Shown here: in pieces, positions 17,707-27,580 of the stretch
How positions within the stretch are numbered: position 1 is the first letter of the stretch
Layout of the letters: each line of letters starts with the position of its first letter
NCBI GenBank assembly: GCA_947174275.1
Contig: CAMWIJ010000008.1
Location: forward strand, 1-61,440
DNA length: 61,440 nt
From: an uncultured Muribaculaceae bacterium
Lineage (GTDB): Bacteria; Bacteroidota; Bacteroidia; Bacteroidales; Muribaculaceae
Reading direction: 5' to 3'
Notes under the pieces: model-generated
Told to the model about the DNA's origin: nothing
Databases searched by the model: none
Seen by the model: the letters and a program-made list of their open reading frames with translations, nothing else
Translations under genes and position numbers: made by a program

Positions 17707-20037
17707 CTACAGTCGTGTCATGCGGGGGGCGAGGATGAAGTAGCCGAAAGAGATGCCTACTCCCCAACGGTTGCCCGGTGCTGTCTGATAGCTGCCGTAG
17801 GCTGTGAGGTTGCCGAACGGCAGTTTGAGCGAGGCCGAAATCTCGCTGTAGAGCGACGCGCGTGAGAACCAGCCTCCGTAGCATGCTGTGCCGTCGGCGT
17901 ACTGATGTATGGGGCGCAGGGGGATGAAACCGTGCATCGAAAAGCGAGCCGTGAGCCGGTCGTTAAATCTGTATATAGGCACCAGTCCTGCCGTGATGAA
18001 GGAGTTGGCCCGCATCTGCGGATTAAACACATTATATGATGCCGCGGTCGGGTTGAACGATGCCGCATTGACAATAGCGGCGTTATAATCATCAAGCAGG
18101 TGTCGAGTCGACAGTATGATATCGCTTTCGAGTCCGAGCGACCATTTAGAGCCGAGGCCCATGTAGTCGAGATATTTCACTTCAAGCTGAAGCCATTTGT
18201 CATGACCTTTCTGCTGCGCATTGACAATGCGGCTCATAGGAGCTCCGGGCGTGAAGTCGTAGCGCTCCCACACGCCTTGTCCGAGTACCCCGATGTAACG
18301 GCCTTCAAGCGGAAGCGTCATGTCGTCGAGAGTGGAATATGTCCATCGCGCCGACACCTGCCCCATGTCGCGTATGGTCTTGTTGCGGTCGGTTTCGGAG
18401 TTGACTATTGTCTCGTCGTTGTTGTAGAAGCGGTCATCGGTATGGCCGTAGGCTATGCCTGCCGAGAAGATGCCTTGCAGACTTGTGGCTCTTGAATATT
18501 TCAGGCGCGCGAATGCCTCGAGGTCGGTGATGAATGCAGGGGCATCGTCCTGATAGAAGAGCTTGTCGCTTTCATAGAATTTCTGTCGCCACACCACGGC
18601 CTCCAGTCCGAGCGCCGATACATGCCGACGTCGCAGCATGAGCCGGGTGTCGAGCATTCCCGCCATGTAGCTTTGGCCTATCCATCCATTGACCGAGGCG
18701 TTTATCGCTTTATGGCTCAGAGAATTGTAGCCTAACGACAGGAAAAGCATGGAGTTGGCCGATGATGTGACGAAGCCGCCGATGCCTATATCGACCGGAT
18801 TCTTGACCGAAGCGCGCAATTGCAGACTGAACCGTCCGGAATTTCTGTCGTAGACAGCCTCCGGCTCGAGGTCGTTGAGCCGGGAGGTCGACACGGCCAT
18901 CGTGTATGATTCCAATGCCGACTGCAGTCCGAATGTGTCGGGATGCTCGGCAGTGAAAAGATAGCGGATATATTCATTCTGCATCGGCGTGCCGCCCGTC
19001 ACTTTCACTGAATCGAAATAGGCGCGTGGAGTGGCCTCCTTGAATTGCTCGCGGCGTGCCGCCACTTGCGATGCCGGGCGGCGCGATGTCACTCTTTTCT
19101 TTATTGAGTCGACCATAGCGAGTCCGTGACGGTAGCCGATATCGTAAATTTCGTCGGCTTTCTCAAAGTCGAGCAGCGAATATTTGTTGAGGTTGATCCG
19201 GAGTTTTATGCCGTCGGCGGCAGCGAGGTCATAGCTCTGAGGGCGTATCACGAGCATATCCATCTGCTGCAGCACGTCGGGGAAATGCTTGATTGTGTCG
19301 GTGGAATGAATGTCGACCCCGATGATTATGTCAGGGTGGAAATCTTTTTTCATCACGTCGACGGGGAAATTGTTGAATATACCACCGTCGTAGAGGAGCG
19401 TGCCGTTGTAGGTGACAGGCTTGAATACCACGGGAAAACTCATCGACGACCTCACTGCATCGGTCAGCTGCCCGTTGCTCCACACTTTGGCGCACTTGTT
19501 GGTCATGTCGGAAGCGACAGTGCGCAGCGGCACAAACAGTTTGTCGAAATCACCGCCGCACTGCGCCGTGTAGCGGGCGAATATAGCCATGAACGAGAAA
19601 TTCATCGGCATCGGCGAGATGAGGCTTGTCGGAAGAATGGGGCTGAAACTCAGCTTTTCAGGCGACATGTTGAGGTTGAGAAGCGCCGGTTTAGGCTCCG
19701 GTTTGAAAAACTGATATCTGTAACGCGGATCGATACTGCCTGTTGAGGCTTCCATAAACATTTTCGACTTTATCAGTTCCATCATCTCCGCCGGAGAGTA
19801 GCCGGCCGCATACAGACCGCCTACGATGGCACCAATCGATGTGCCGGTGATATAGTCGATGGGAATATTGTTTTCTTCCAGTGCCTGGATCACACCTATC
19901 TCAGCTATGCCGCGCGCGCCACCGCCGCTGAGCACAAGGCCTACGCGCTGCTGTCGGCCGGCCGCCGACACATGGCTCCCCAACGCAGGCACGATAAGCG
20001 CCAGCGCCAGAATGATTATAAGCCGATTTCCTTTCAT
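17707..20037 (-). CDS. Patatin-like phospholipase with C-terminal barrel (type Vd-like)
   Basis: Predicted lipid acyl hydrolase of the outer membrane. A signal peptide (MKGNRLIIILALALIVPALG) precedes a patatin domain with the oxyanion motif GGGARG, the Ser nucleophile motif GTSIG and the Asp dyad DGGIFNNFP. The linker (about residues 330-400) resembles a POTRA-like module, and the last 350 residues are beta-barrel strands. This order (patatin, POTRA, barrel) is that of PlpD-like type Vd autotransporters and their Bacteroidetes relatives. I chose ATG 20037 because it starts the signal peptide; ATG 20082 adds 15 residues. 776 residues. Confidence 0.88.
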   Translation of the reverse strand: MKGNRLIIILALALIVPALGSHVSAAGRQQRVGLVLSGGGARGIAEIGVIQALEENNIPIDYITGTSIGAIVGGLYAAGYSPAEMMELIKSKMFMEASTGSIDPRYRYQFFKPEPKPALLNLNMSPEKLSFSPILPTSLISPMPMNFSFMAIFARYTAQCGGDFDKLFVPLRTVASDMTNKCAKVWSNGQLTDAVRSSMSFPVVFKPVTYNGTLLYDGGIFNNFPVDVMKKDFHPDIIIGVDIHSTDTIKHFPDVLQQMDMLVIRPQSYDLAAADGIKLRINLNKYSLLDFEKADEIYDIGYRHGLAMVDSIKKRVTSRRPASQVAARREQFKEATPRAYFDSVKVTGGTPMQNEYIRYLFTAEHPDTFGLQSALESYTMAVSTSRLNDLEPEAVYDRNSGRFSLQLRASVKNPVDIGIGGFVTSSANSMLFLSLGYNSLSHKAINASVNGWIGQSYMAGMLDTRLMLRRRHVSALGLEAVVWRQKFYESDKLFYQDDAPAFITDLEAFARLKYSRATSLQGIFSAGIAYGHTDDRFYNNDETIVNSETDRNKTIRDMGQVSARWTYSTLDDMTLPLEGRYIGVLGQGVWERYDFTPGAPMSRIVNAQQKGHDKWLQLEVKYLDYMGLGSKWSLGLESDIILSTRHLLDDYNAAIVNAASFNPTAASYNVFNPQMRANSFITAGLVPIYRFNDRLTARFSMHGFIPLRPIHQYADGTACYGGWFSRASLYSEISASLKLPFGNLTAYGSYQTAPGNRWGVGISFGYFILAPRMTRL

Positions 20038-20148
20038 GATGAATAAATAAACAGTTGAAGTTGCAGTGTCCGGTAATATCACGTTGTGATACTATAACGT
20101 CAGATATCGGCTTATTGTTGAACGGGGCAGCCGGTTGCTGTTCCGGTT

Positions 20149-20718
20149 TCAGTCACGGAACTTTATCTGCCCGTCGGCGTCGGCATCGATGATTGCGAGA
20201 GAAATAAGGTCATAGCCTTCGCGTCGAAGCTGGTCGCCGCCACCCTGAAATCCTTTCTCGATTATGAAACACATAGCCTCGAGGTTGGCTCCCGACATGG
20301 TGCACAAGTCGATTGCACCGCGGGCTGCGTTGCCGTAAGCAAGGAAGTCATCGACAAACACCACATTGTCTTCTGCCGACAGGTAGTCTTCCGATATGCA
20401 TACCGTGTACCAGCGGTCTTTTGTAAAAGAATGGACTTCGGTGACATAGAAGTCGCTCATCGTTTTCGGCGTTTTCTTCTTGATGAATACCACCGGGAGC
20501 TGCATGACGTAGCCAAGAAGAATTGCCGGTGCGATGCCACTTGCCTCAATCGTGATGATTTTGTTGATATTGCGCCCTTCGAGGCGGCGTGCGAATTCCT
20601 TTGCCACTTCCATCATCAGATTGGGGTCAAGCTGATGGTTGAGGAAGCTGTCGACTTTGATGATACCACCCGGGAGTGCGCGGCCATCCTGGAGAATGCG
20701 TTGGCGTAAAATTTCCAT
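20149..20718 (-). CDS. xpt: Xanthine phosphoribosyltransferase
   Basis: Purine salvage enzyme converting xanthine and PRPP to XMP. The 189 residues match the Xpt family throughout: the N-terminal [16 protein letters not shown], the conserved [12 protein letters not shown], the PRPP-binding loop [16 protein letters not shown], and the C-terminal ADGQIKF. It lies 27 bp after murF-alr and is probably co-transcribed. A TATATTTG motif overlaps the gap just before the ATG but would give an almost leaderless message. No purine riboswitch is seen. Confidence 0.93.
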   Translation of the reverse strand: MEILRQRILQDGRALPGGIIKVDSFLNHQLDPNLMMEVAKEFARRLEGRNINKIITIEASGIAPAILLGYVMQLPVVFIKKKTPKTMSDFYVTEVHSFTKDRWYTVCISEDYLSAEDNVVFVDDFLAYGNAARGAIDLCTMSGANLEAMCFIIEKGFQGGGDQLRREGYDLISLAIIDADADGQIKFRD

Positions 20719-20745
20719 AGTTTTACAAATATAGTGAATGACTGA

Positions 20746-23022
20746 TTATTCGCGGTAATAGATGCGTTTGACACGCGGAGATATCGATGTGAGTATCTCG
20801 TAGGGGATTGTGGTCAGGGTGTCGGCGAGCATCTGCGGAGTGATTGTGTCGCCGAATATCTCCACACGGTCGCCTACTTCACACACGGCGTCGGTGACAT
20901 CGATCATGCATATATCCATGCATATCGACCCAACGGTTGGGCAGAGGTGTCCGTTGACGGCAAACGATGCGTTGCCGTAGCCGAGATGACGGTCAATGCC
21001 GTCGGCATATCCTACAGGCACGGTGGCTATGACAGAGTCGCGGGTCAGACGTCCGCGACGGTTGTAGCCTACAGTGTCGCCGGCCTTCCAGTGCTTTATG
21101 GATATGACGGTGGAGGTGAGACGCGACACATTGCGCAGCTCTGACATCGAGCCGTCATACATCGTGGGAATGCCGTAGAGGCCTATTCCGAGGCGCACGA
21201 AATCATACTGATGCTCCGGAAAGCGCACGATGCCCGTTGAGTTGAGTATATGCCGTTTCACATGATAGGGGAGAGCTTTTGACAATATCTCATAGCAGCG
21301 GTCGAAAATGGCGAACTGGTTGAGAGTGTAGTCATCCTCCGACGGCTCGTCGGCACATGCGAGATGCGAGAATACGGTCTTGGCATATATATGTCGCGTT
21401 TCCGACAGCATTGCCGCCACACGCGGCATATCCTCCTCGAGAAATCCCAGGCGGCGCATGCCTGTGTCGATTTTGAGATGAACAGGGAAACGCACCTCCT
21501 CGCCATATTCCGCAAAATGGGCGCTTAGCTGTTCGAGCAGTTCGAAGCTGTAGACTTCAGGCTCGAGGTCATACAGGTAGAGCGTGCGGAAGTCATATAC
21601 CCGCGGATTGAGCACGATAATCGGCATTGTGACACCGCACCGACGCAGCTCGATACCTTCGTCGACAACAGCTACGGCGATATATGCCGCGCCCTGTTCC
21701 TGAAGTGTGCGGGCCAGTTCAACCGATCCGGCTCCGTAGCCGTGAGCCTTGAGCATGCAAACAATTCCGGTAGAGGGTTTTACCTTTGACCGGAAGAAAT
21801 TGAAATTATGCACCATCGCGTCGAGGTTTACCTCCATTAGCGTTTCGTGCTGTTTGTCCTCGAGTATTGCCACTACTTTATCCACACCGGTGTTGCCTGA
21901 GGTGTTGACAACGATGATTTCATCGTGAAAGTCATTCTTGACAATATTGTCGGGGCGGCCGAGGTCGGTTGTGTGGCACTTGCAGATGCCGTATCTCTCT
22001 GAAATCTGTTTCAGTTCGGCGCAATACCTGCCGGCGGTCTGCTCATCGACAATAACCGATACCGGAACATTGCCCCCGGCCTGACGTCCGGCAAAATCGA
22101 GAGCTCCGCAGAGTGACACCGGATCTTCGCTGAGACGGTTGGCGATAATGCGGCAGTTGTTGACACCGTCGATGACTTCAAGACGTGTGACAGGGCGCAT
22201 CGGTGACTGCGGCACGCATATCTTCACTCCGGTTACCTCGGCGAGTTTTCTGACATAACAGAGGCAGTCGGTAAAATCACGTCCGGTTCCGGCATGGACG
22301 CCTATAAGCTGTTTGTCGGGATATCGTCGGTGAAGCAGTTGCTCCTGGTCGGGGTCATCGATGTTGTATATGATTGTGTGGCAGTTGGCGAACAGGGTGA
22401 TTTTTTCCTCGATCTTATCGCGGCGGCTGTCAAATCCGTCATCATGTTCGTCGGTAATGACAGTCAGAACGCCAATGTCGGGACGTATCATTCCGGCCAA
22501 CTTCTCCATCTCGTTCTTTCGTGAAATCCCGGCTTCCACGATAGCCACACCGGCAGTCGGGTCGAGCTGCCACAATGACAAAGGCACACCCACCTGAGAG
22601 TTGTATGACCGCGGACTGCGGGTGACAACGCCACTGCCGCTGCAGTTGAAGAAAAGTTCCTTTACTGTGGTTTTGCCGATGCTTCCGGTAATTGCCACGA
22701 CAGGTGCGGTCAGTTGACTACGGCACAGTCCGCCCACCTTCTGAAGTGCGGCGAGCGTATCGTCAGTCTTTATGAAATTGACATCGCCGGATGCATTCCA
22801 TTGAGGGTCTATGTGGTCGACTATGAAATTGCTTACGCCTTTGCCGATCAGTTCGGGTATGTATGTGTGGCCGTCGTTGTTGGCTGTGCGGAGCGCTACA
22901 AATAAAGTTTTCTCCGGATTGACGAGCAGACGGCTGTCGGTCAGCAACTCTTCAACCATGCACGGTTTCATGCATGAGTCTTGTCCGAAAAGAGATGCTA
23001 TGTCTGCTATATTCATTTTCAT
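20746..23022 (-). CDS. murF-alr: MurF-alanine racemase fusion
   Basis: Bifunctional cell wall enzyme. The N-terminal half (to about residue 385) is a MurF ligase that adds D-Ala-D-Ala to the UDP-MurNAc-tripeptide, with the ATP loop GSIGKTT and the central-domain VEAGISRKNEME. The C-terminal half is a PLP-dependent alanine racemase with the lysine motif MLKAHGYG, the VGYADGIDR segment and the PTVGSICMDICMIDV active-site region. Fusion of the two is typical of Bacteroidetes. I chose ATG 23022 because it overlaps the GSCFA stop codon by 4 nt (ATGA), a sign of translational coupling. The upstream in-frame extension to 23166 is antisense to that gene. 758 residues. Confidence 0.94.
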   Translation of the reverse strand: MKMNIADIASLFGQDSCMKPCMVEELLTDSRLLVNPEKTLFVALRTANNDGHTYIPELIGKGVSNFIVDHIDPQWNASGDVNFIKTDDTLAALQKVGGLCRSQLTAPVVAITGSIGKTTVKELFFNCSGSGVVTRSPRSYNSQVGVPLSLWQLDPTAGVAIVEAGISRKNEMEKLAGMIRPDIGVLTVITDEHDDGFDSRRDKIEEKITLFANCHTIIYNIDDPDQEQLLHRRYPDKQLIGVHAGTGRDFTDCLCYVRKLAEVTGVKICVPQSPMRPVTRLEVIDGVNNCRIIANRLSEDPVSLCGALDFAGRQAGGNVPVSVIVDEQTAGRYCAELKQISERYGICKCHTTDLGRPDNIVKNDFHDEIIVVNTSGNTGVDKVVAILEDKQHETLMEVNLDAMVHNFNFFRSKVKPSTGIVCMLKAHGYGAGSVELARTLQEQGAAYIAVAVVDEGIELRRCGVTMPIIVLNPRVYDFRTLYLYDLEPEVYSFELLEQLSAHFAEYGEEVRFPVHLKIDTGMRRLGFLEEDMPRVAAMLSETRHIYAKTVFSHLACADEPSEDDYTLNQFAIFDRCYEILSKALPYHVKRHILNSTGIVRFPEHQYDFVRLGIGLYGIPTMYDGSMSELRNVSRLTSTVISIKHWKAGDTVGYNRRGRLTRDSVIATVPVGYADGIDRHLGYGNASFAVNGHLCPTVGSICMDICMIDVTDAVCEVGDRVEIFGDTITPQMLADTLTTIPYEILTSISPRVKRIYYRE

Positions 23023-23975
23023 TTTGTCAGTGATATAAATCGTTGAAACAGATTGTTGTCGCCGTCGGCCAGTTCTTCGGCCAACGCCGTTGTCGCCGAG
23101 CGGAAGGCGTCGGCGGCCTGTGGCGATGCGTGCCGGTGCTCCATGCGTCGCATTAGCTTGCCCCACCTCTCAGCCTTGTCTATTGTGTCAGGAGTCATGA
23201 CCAACTTGCGGAATATATCGTACACATAATCTACAGCCATCGACGAGGGATGCACCAAGTCGTCGGCATACCACCGGTAGTCACGCAAATCGTCTACCAC
23301 TATCTCGTATGAAGGGAAGTAGTGCGTCCGGTTGCCGAGCAGCTCGTTGACGGCGACAATAAGTGTGGATTTTGAGAGTCGGTCGCGTTGGAGTCCGTAG
23401 CCGATATGCCGCACCGGACTGACTGTGAAGATTACCTCAAGACGCGGGTTCATGCTGAACAGCCTGTCAAGCAGCCGGCACCATTCCGACACAATGCCGT
23501 CGACGCCGAGTCGTTCAACCGCAAAAAGCGATGACGGCTGTTTGTGACAGTTGGCTGCCACCGCTCCAGATGGAATGTGACGGTGCACCACTGCCGAACC
23601 GAATGTGACTATCAGCAGATCTGCCGAAAGCAGTCTGTCGCGTGTGGTGTCGAGACTGGAGTTCAGGAGTTCGAGCGTGGCGTCGCGGTCAGGGAGCGAG
23701 AAACGGGAGTGCCGGCGCAGCGTGCGCCATGTCCCGTCTGTCACGAAGAGCTCGCCGGCTTCGAAGCGTCTGCCGTCAAGAGCATCGGCAATGGCGTCGG
23801 CGATGCTGATTGGATTGAACAGTGTGCCGAGCGGGTTGACAGCGACATCGAAAAGCTGTCGCCGCATGCGTCCGCCGATTTCATCGGTGAAGCATGACCC
23901 CGCCATCACTACGGACGTGCCGTGGTCTATCTCCACGCCGAGTCGTGTCGCCGATATTTCTGTACGCCATTTCAT
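23019..23975 (-). CDS. GSCFA-domain protein
   Basis: A protein of about 318 residues with the GSCFA domain, named after the motif seen here as MAGSCFTDEIGGRM. This is a GDSL/SGNH-like hydrolase fold with the Ser in AGSCF, an LIVTFGSAVVH segment and the late DDLVHPS motif carrying Asp and His. The substrate of the family is not known; the position beside a murF-alr gene suggests a cell wall or envelope ester. I chose ATG 23975 (MKWRTEIS), 17 bp after the upstream stop. An earlier ATG at 24011 lies inside the preceding gene. Confidence 0.87.
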   Translation of the reverse strand: MKWRTEISATRLGVEIDHGTSVVMAGSCFTDEIGGRMRRQLFDVAVNPLGTLFNPISIADAIADALDGRRFEAGELFVTDGTWRTLRRHSRFSLPDRDATLELLNSSLDTTRDRLLSADLLIVTFGSAVVHRHIPSGAVAANCHKQPSSLFAVERLGVDGIVSEWCRLLDRLFSMNPRLEVIFTVSPVRHIGYGLQRDRLSKSTLIVAVNELLGNRTHYFPSYEIVVDDLRDYRWYADDLVHPSSMAVDYVYDIFRKLVMTPDTIDKAERWGKLMRRMEHRHASPQAADAFRSATTALAEELADGDNNLFQRFISLTK

Positions 23976-23991
23976 AATCTTGTCAGCTGTG

Positions 23992-25965
23992 TCAATACAT
24001 CTTATAGTCAATCGAAAGCACCTGAAACTCCGTGCGGCGGTTTATCTGGTCGGCGGCATCCTGGTCGGCCGGTGACAATGTCTCGATATATTCCTCGTTA
24101 AGGACTGTTCCCTCCGGAAACTGCGGATACTCCTTAGCAAGACGCTTGGTTATCGTCTTTGGCCGAGACTCGCCATAACCTACATGCTGCAGGCGGTCGG
24201 GCGCGATGCCCACAGATATCAGATAGTCGATGACCGATTTGGCGCGTCGTTCCGACAGAGCGAGGTTATACTCGTCAGTGCCTTTGCGGTCGGTGTGCGA
24301 TGCCATCTCTATTGTGATATTCGGATTGTCACGCATCACCTGAGCCATCTCGTCAAGTGCCTCCTTTGATTCGGGGCGCAGAGTGGCTTTGTCGAAATCA
24401 TAAAATATATTGTCGATTACCACAGGCTTGTTGATTGACGCCAGAATGAAGTCGACATTATATTCAGCATCTTCTTCGGCTGTGTCGGAAGTAAATTCCT
24501 GTTTTGCGTTGAGGTATCCTTTTGCTCCGGCGAGCATCACATAGCTGACGCCACGTGACAGAGGAAAACGGAACGACCCGTCGTTGCGTGCCACCTCTTT
24601 TTGGTTCGACCCGTCGTTGCCCACTATCCTGATTACAGCATCGGGCACCGGCTCATCGTCACGGTCGAGCACCCAGCCCGATATCCATATCTGGAGTTCC
24701 GGCAACTCGAATGAGAAAATATGGTCATATCCGCGGGCGTCATCGCGGTTAGATGACAGAAATCCACGTTCCGCTCCGGGCTCGAATGTGATGCCGAAAT
24801 CATCGGCAGCCGAATTGACCGGACGTCCCATGTTCTCCACCTTCCAGCCTCCCGATTTGGTGAGCTCAGCGCGGAATATGTCGAGGCCTCCGTAGCCGGG
24901 ATGACCGTCTGATGCGAAATACATCACGGAGTCGGTGCGCATGTAGGGGAACATCTCATCGCCCGGCGTATTGATCCATTCGCCGAGATTTTCAAGCGAG
25001 CCTACACGGTCTTTGAGATTGATGCGCCAGATATCGCGGCCTCCCTGACCTCCGGGCATGTCGGACGTGAAATAGAGATAATTGCCGTCGGGCGACACAG
25101 CCGGATGGGCATATACTGAAATCGTATCGGCGGTTATCTCGAGTTTCTGAGGTGCGCTCCACTTTGCGTCGGAGCGCGTGGAAGTGAATATTTCCACCGA
25201 AGTGGGTGCGTTGGGCTCGCGGCGCGCGCGTGTCAGATACATGGTCGAGCCGTCGGGTGAAAACGAGATTATGCCCTCGTCAAATTCTGTATTCAGTTCT
25301 CCCTCCACGGCTTCGGGTTTGAGCCATTCGCCGCGTTCGTTCTTGCGCGACATCCAGATGTCGCCCTTTTTCATTCCGGTGATTTCCGATTTTTTCGTGC
25401 CGTTTACATTTTCGTTGGTAGTGGTGAAATACAATATATCGGTCTCTCCGGGCGCGTACATAGGCGCGTAGTCCGAACGGCGCGAGTTAAACAGTTTGTG
25501 CTGACGGACCACGTAGCGAGTGCGTTCGCCCTTGGTGGCATTTGCCATCATGGCGCCGTCAAGTCCGTTTCTGGCAGTCTTTGATGCGGGTGCGATGGCG
25601 AGATATTCCTCGTAGGCCTTGATTGCCTGCGGATACTTCCCCTCGGCGTGCAGAGCCTCGGCAAGATACAGCTGCGCGAGAGAGTCGGGATACTTGTAAC
25701 GTATGGCATTCTGAAAGGCTGCTGCGGCTCGTGCCGACTGGCTCAGTTCACGGTGGCACAGTCCCATTTTCCAAGCCACCTCGCCGCGCAGGGCGCGTTC
25801 GTCGGGCTTGGTGAGTTTGTTGTAGATTTTGCGGTAGGTCTTTGCCGCGTCGTTATATTCGCCGCGGGCATATTGCTCGTTGGCGGTAGAGAGTTTCGCT
25901 CCGCCGCAACTCCATAGCGTGCAACACGCCAGCGTCACACATATTATATATATCAGTCTTTTCAT
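23992..25965 (-). CDS. porE: PorE-like lipoprotein: TPR, beta-propeller, CRD, OmpA
   Basis: Envelope lipoprotein of about 657 residues with the domain order of PorE, the peptidoglycan-linked part of the type IX secretion machine. A lipobox (LWSCGG) comes first, then TPR repeats (residues 20-140), a WD40-like/PD40 propeller (about 155-420; SPDGSTMYLTRAR, SPDGNYLYFTSDM), a carboxypeptidase-regulatory-like domain (WVLDRDDEPVPDAVI...), and a C-terminal OmpA domain (about 525-650; TIEMASHTDRKGTDEYNLALSERRA). The residue after Cys is Gly, without the acidic surface-export signal, as expected for a periplasm-facing anchor. Two proteins with type IX-like tails in this window fit this role. Generic OmpA/PD40 proteins are an alternative. 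Confidence 0.78.
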   Translation of the reverse strand: MKRLIYIICVTLACCTLWSCGGAKLSTANEQYARGEYNDAAKTYRKIYNKLTKPDERALRGEVAWKMGLCHRELSQSARAAAAFQNAIRYKYPDSLAQLYLAEALHAEGKYPQAIKAYEEYLAIAPASKTARNGLDGAMMANATKGERTRYVVRQHKLFNSRRSDYAPMYAPGETDILYFTTTNENVNGTKKSEITGMKKGDIWMSRKNERGEWLKPEAVEGELNTEFDEGIISFSPDGSTMYLTRARREPNAPTSVEIFTSTRSDAKWSAPQKLEITADTISVYAHPAVSPDGNYLYFTSDMPGGQGGRDIWRINLKDRVGSLENLGEWINTPGDEMFPYMRTDSVMYFASDGHPGYGGLDIFRAELTKSGGWKVENMGRPVNSAADDFGITFEPGAERGFLSSNRDDARGYDHIFSFELPELQIWISGWVLDRDDEPVPDAVIRIVGNDGSNQKEVARNDGSFRFPLSRGVSYVMLAGAKGYLNAKQEFTSDTAEEDAEYNVDFILASINKPVVIDNIFYDFDKATLRPESKEALDEMAQVMRDNPNITIEMASHTDRKGTDEYNLALSERRAKSVIDYLISVGIAPDRLQHVGYGESRPKTITKRLAKEYPQFPEGTVLNEEYIETLSPADQDAADQINRRTEFQVLSIDYKMY

Positions 25966-25997
25966 TCCTTTTAGCATATACCTTGATATATTAACGG

Positions 25998-26005
25998 CAA
26001 AGATA
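25998..26005 (-). promoter_or_regulatory. -7 promoter element before the PorE-like gene
   Basis: Minus-strand TATCTTTG in the 69-bp gap after the DUF4421 gene. It could start a transcript covering porE-like, GSCFA, murF-alr and xpt. Confidence 0.45.
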
Positions 26006-26034
26006 GTAAAATTATTTTTCCGTCTCGCATATTG

Positions 26035-27114
26035 TTACCACAGATTGAACCGGTAGCCTACCGATACCTCCACATTGATTACCGATGACATCAGCGTGCG
26101 CTTGTGGTCGCGCACCATGCCAAGGCGCACATTGCCTACCGCCCCGGCAAACCAGTGGTTGTTGTTCCACACTACTGACAGCTCACCGCGGCTCATTGCC
26201 ATGAATGTGGCCTTTTTGTTGCTTGTATCCTCATAATAGCCGTCCGAAAGTCCGCCCATGACGGTGCCCGACATCCCCATGAGCCAGTGGCGGGCAAACA
26301 CCCAGTTGTAGCCGTATCCTCCCGAAAGGATATAATTATGTGTGTTGACAACATAATGATTGTCGGGAATGCCCGGAGGCAGCGCCTCGCTTATATCTTC
26401 CGGCAGATTGTTGAAGTCAAAGTCATACTTGATGCGGTTGAATGAAAATCCGGCGAAAAACGACCCTCCCGTGCGATGTTGTATCCGTGAGAAGTTGAAT
26501 GCCGCCGCATGCGAATAGCGCCGGTGGGTAAAGAAATAAGAGAGATCAAATCCCCAGTTGGTGTTGTTGATGCCCTTGTAGACTATGTCGGGGTGGGCGG
26601 CCTCCCCGCCGTAGGGTCTGAATGTGGATATGCGGGTGCCGACGTCGTTGCTTACAAAATACAGATTGGCGGAAAAAAGCATGCAGTTGAACCCGAAATT
26701 CCACCGTCGTCTGGCTTCTTCATGTCCGTTGAAATACTTCGACAGGTTCATGTCATATCCAACCGACAGCGCCATGTAAGTGAGGTATATACCGGCCGAT
26801 GTCGACGGACGTGAAATCATTGACATCTCCGTTTCATTATCGAAATGGAGATTGTAATAGTCAGTCCATGATTCGGTGCGCAGTTTCACATTCCACTTGT
26901 ATCCCGTCCCGGCCACGTATGCCGTGTCATACCCGTTGAAGAATTTGTCGCCCCATTTGTAGGTGTTGACGCAGAAACGCGGAAAACGCCCCATAGCCGC
27001 AATGGAGTCAAGATCAAAACTTATCGCATTGGCAGATATGGCGAATACCACCGCAGTTATTAATGTCAGAACCTTTGATTTCACTTTCCTTCCTGTTATA
27101 TAGTTATGAGACAT
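26035..27114 (-). CDS. DUF4421 outer-membrane-type protein
   Basis: A protein of 359 residues with a signal peptide (KSKVLTLITAVVFAISANA) and a body of alternating strands rich in Tyr, Phe and Trp, predicted to be a beta-barrel. Sequence blocks such as YGYNWVFARHWLMGMSGTVM, SAGIYLTYMALSVGYDMNL and the end VSVGYRFNLW match my memory of the DUF4421 family of Bacteroidetes, whose function is unknown. The ATG at 27114 is chosen because a good -7 element lies at 27142-27149, which an upstream ATG (27144) would overlap. Confidence 0.78.
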   Translation of the reverse strand: MSHNYITGRKVKSKVLTLITAVVFAISANAISFDLDSIAAMGRFPRFCVNTYKWGDKFFNGYDTAYVAGTGYKWNVKLRTESWTDYYNLHFDNETEMSMISRPSTSAGIYLTYMALSVGYDMNLSKYFNGHEEARRRWNFGFNCMLFSANLYFVSNDVGTRISTFRPYGGEAAHPDIVYKGINNTNWGFDLSYFFTHRRYSHAAAFNFSRIQHRTGGSFFAGFSFNRIKYDFDFNNLPEDISEALPPGIPDNHYVVNTHNYILSGGYGYNWVFARHWLMGMSGTVMGGLSDGYYEDTSNKKATFMAMSRGELSVVWNNNHWFAGAVGNVRLGMVRDHKRTLMSSVINVEVSVGYRFNLW

Positions 27115-27141
27115 CTTCTTATTAAGTGGATGCTGTTTTTG

Positions 27142-27149
27142 CAAAATTA
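27142..27149 (-). promoter_or_regulatory. -7 promoter element of the DUF4421 gene
   Basis: Minus-strand TAATTTTG, 27 bp before the chosen ATG. Confidence 0.5.
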
Positions 27150-27580
27150 CTTAAAAAATCAATTTTATCATTGTTATTCCCGGTGTATTCCTTCTGAAGC
27201 AGTAGCGTCTATATGATGCTGATTGCAGTCTTATGGTATAAAATTAATTGCATATCGGGTAAAAATGTGTGCAATTATTTGTTAATACGCGCTTTTTTGA
27301 ATAATTTTGCCAAAATCTGATAAAAAATTATGTTTGGTAACATATTTTTGTGACAGAGACTGAACGATAGCCATGCATAATTTGTATTGAGATTATGTTA
27401 TGATACTTTAACGGATTCTCTTGTATATTATTTTAAAATACGTAGACAATACTTCTCGTAACCGGTATCTGTGACTGTCATGTATAAGTAACTCATGAAA
27501 CAAATGATACAGAAAAATACCGGCATAATAATGAGAATGTATGAAATAATTTTGGAAAAGTTACTTAAAACAACATCAAT
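27150..27580 (+). promoter_or_regulatory. Leader and control region of the ilv genes
   Basis: About 430 AT-rich bp between the divergent DUF4421 and ilvD genes. A candidate -7 element TATTTTTG is at 27343-27350, which would leave a leader of about 220 nt. A 21-codon frame (27531-27596; ATG AGA ATG TAT ...) with six Ile/Leu codons overlaps the ilvD start. The motif ATTTTGGAAAAGTTACTT (27549-27566) is shared with the ilvB leader. No T-box or clear attenuator hairpin was recognised. Confidence 0.4.

Noticed and set aside
20726-20733. TATATTTG promoter-like motif just before xpt
   Set aside because: It would give an almost leaderless message, and the 27-bp gap to murF-alr suggests co-transcription.
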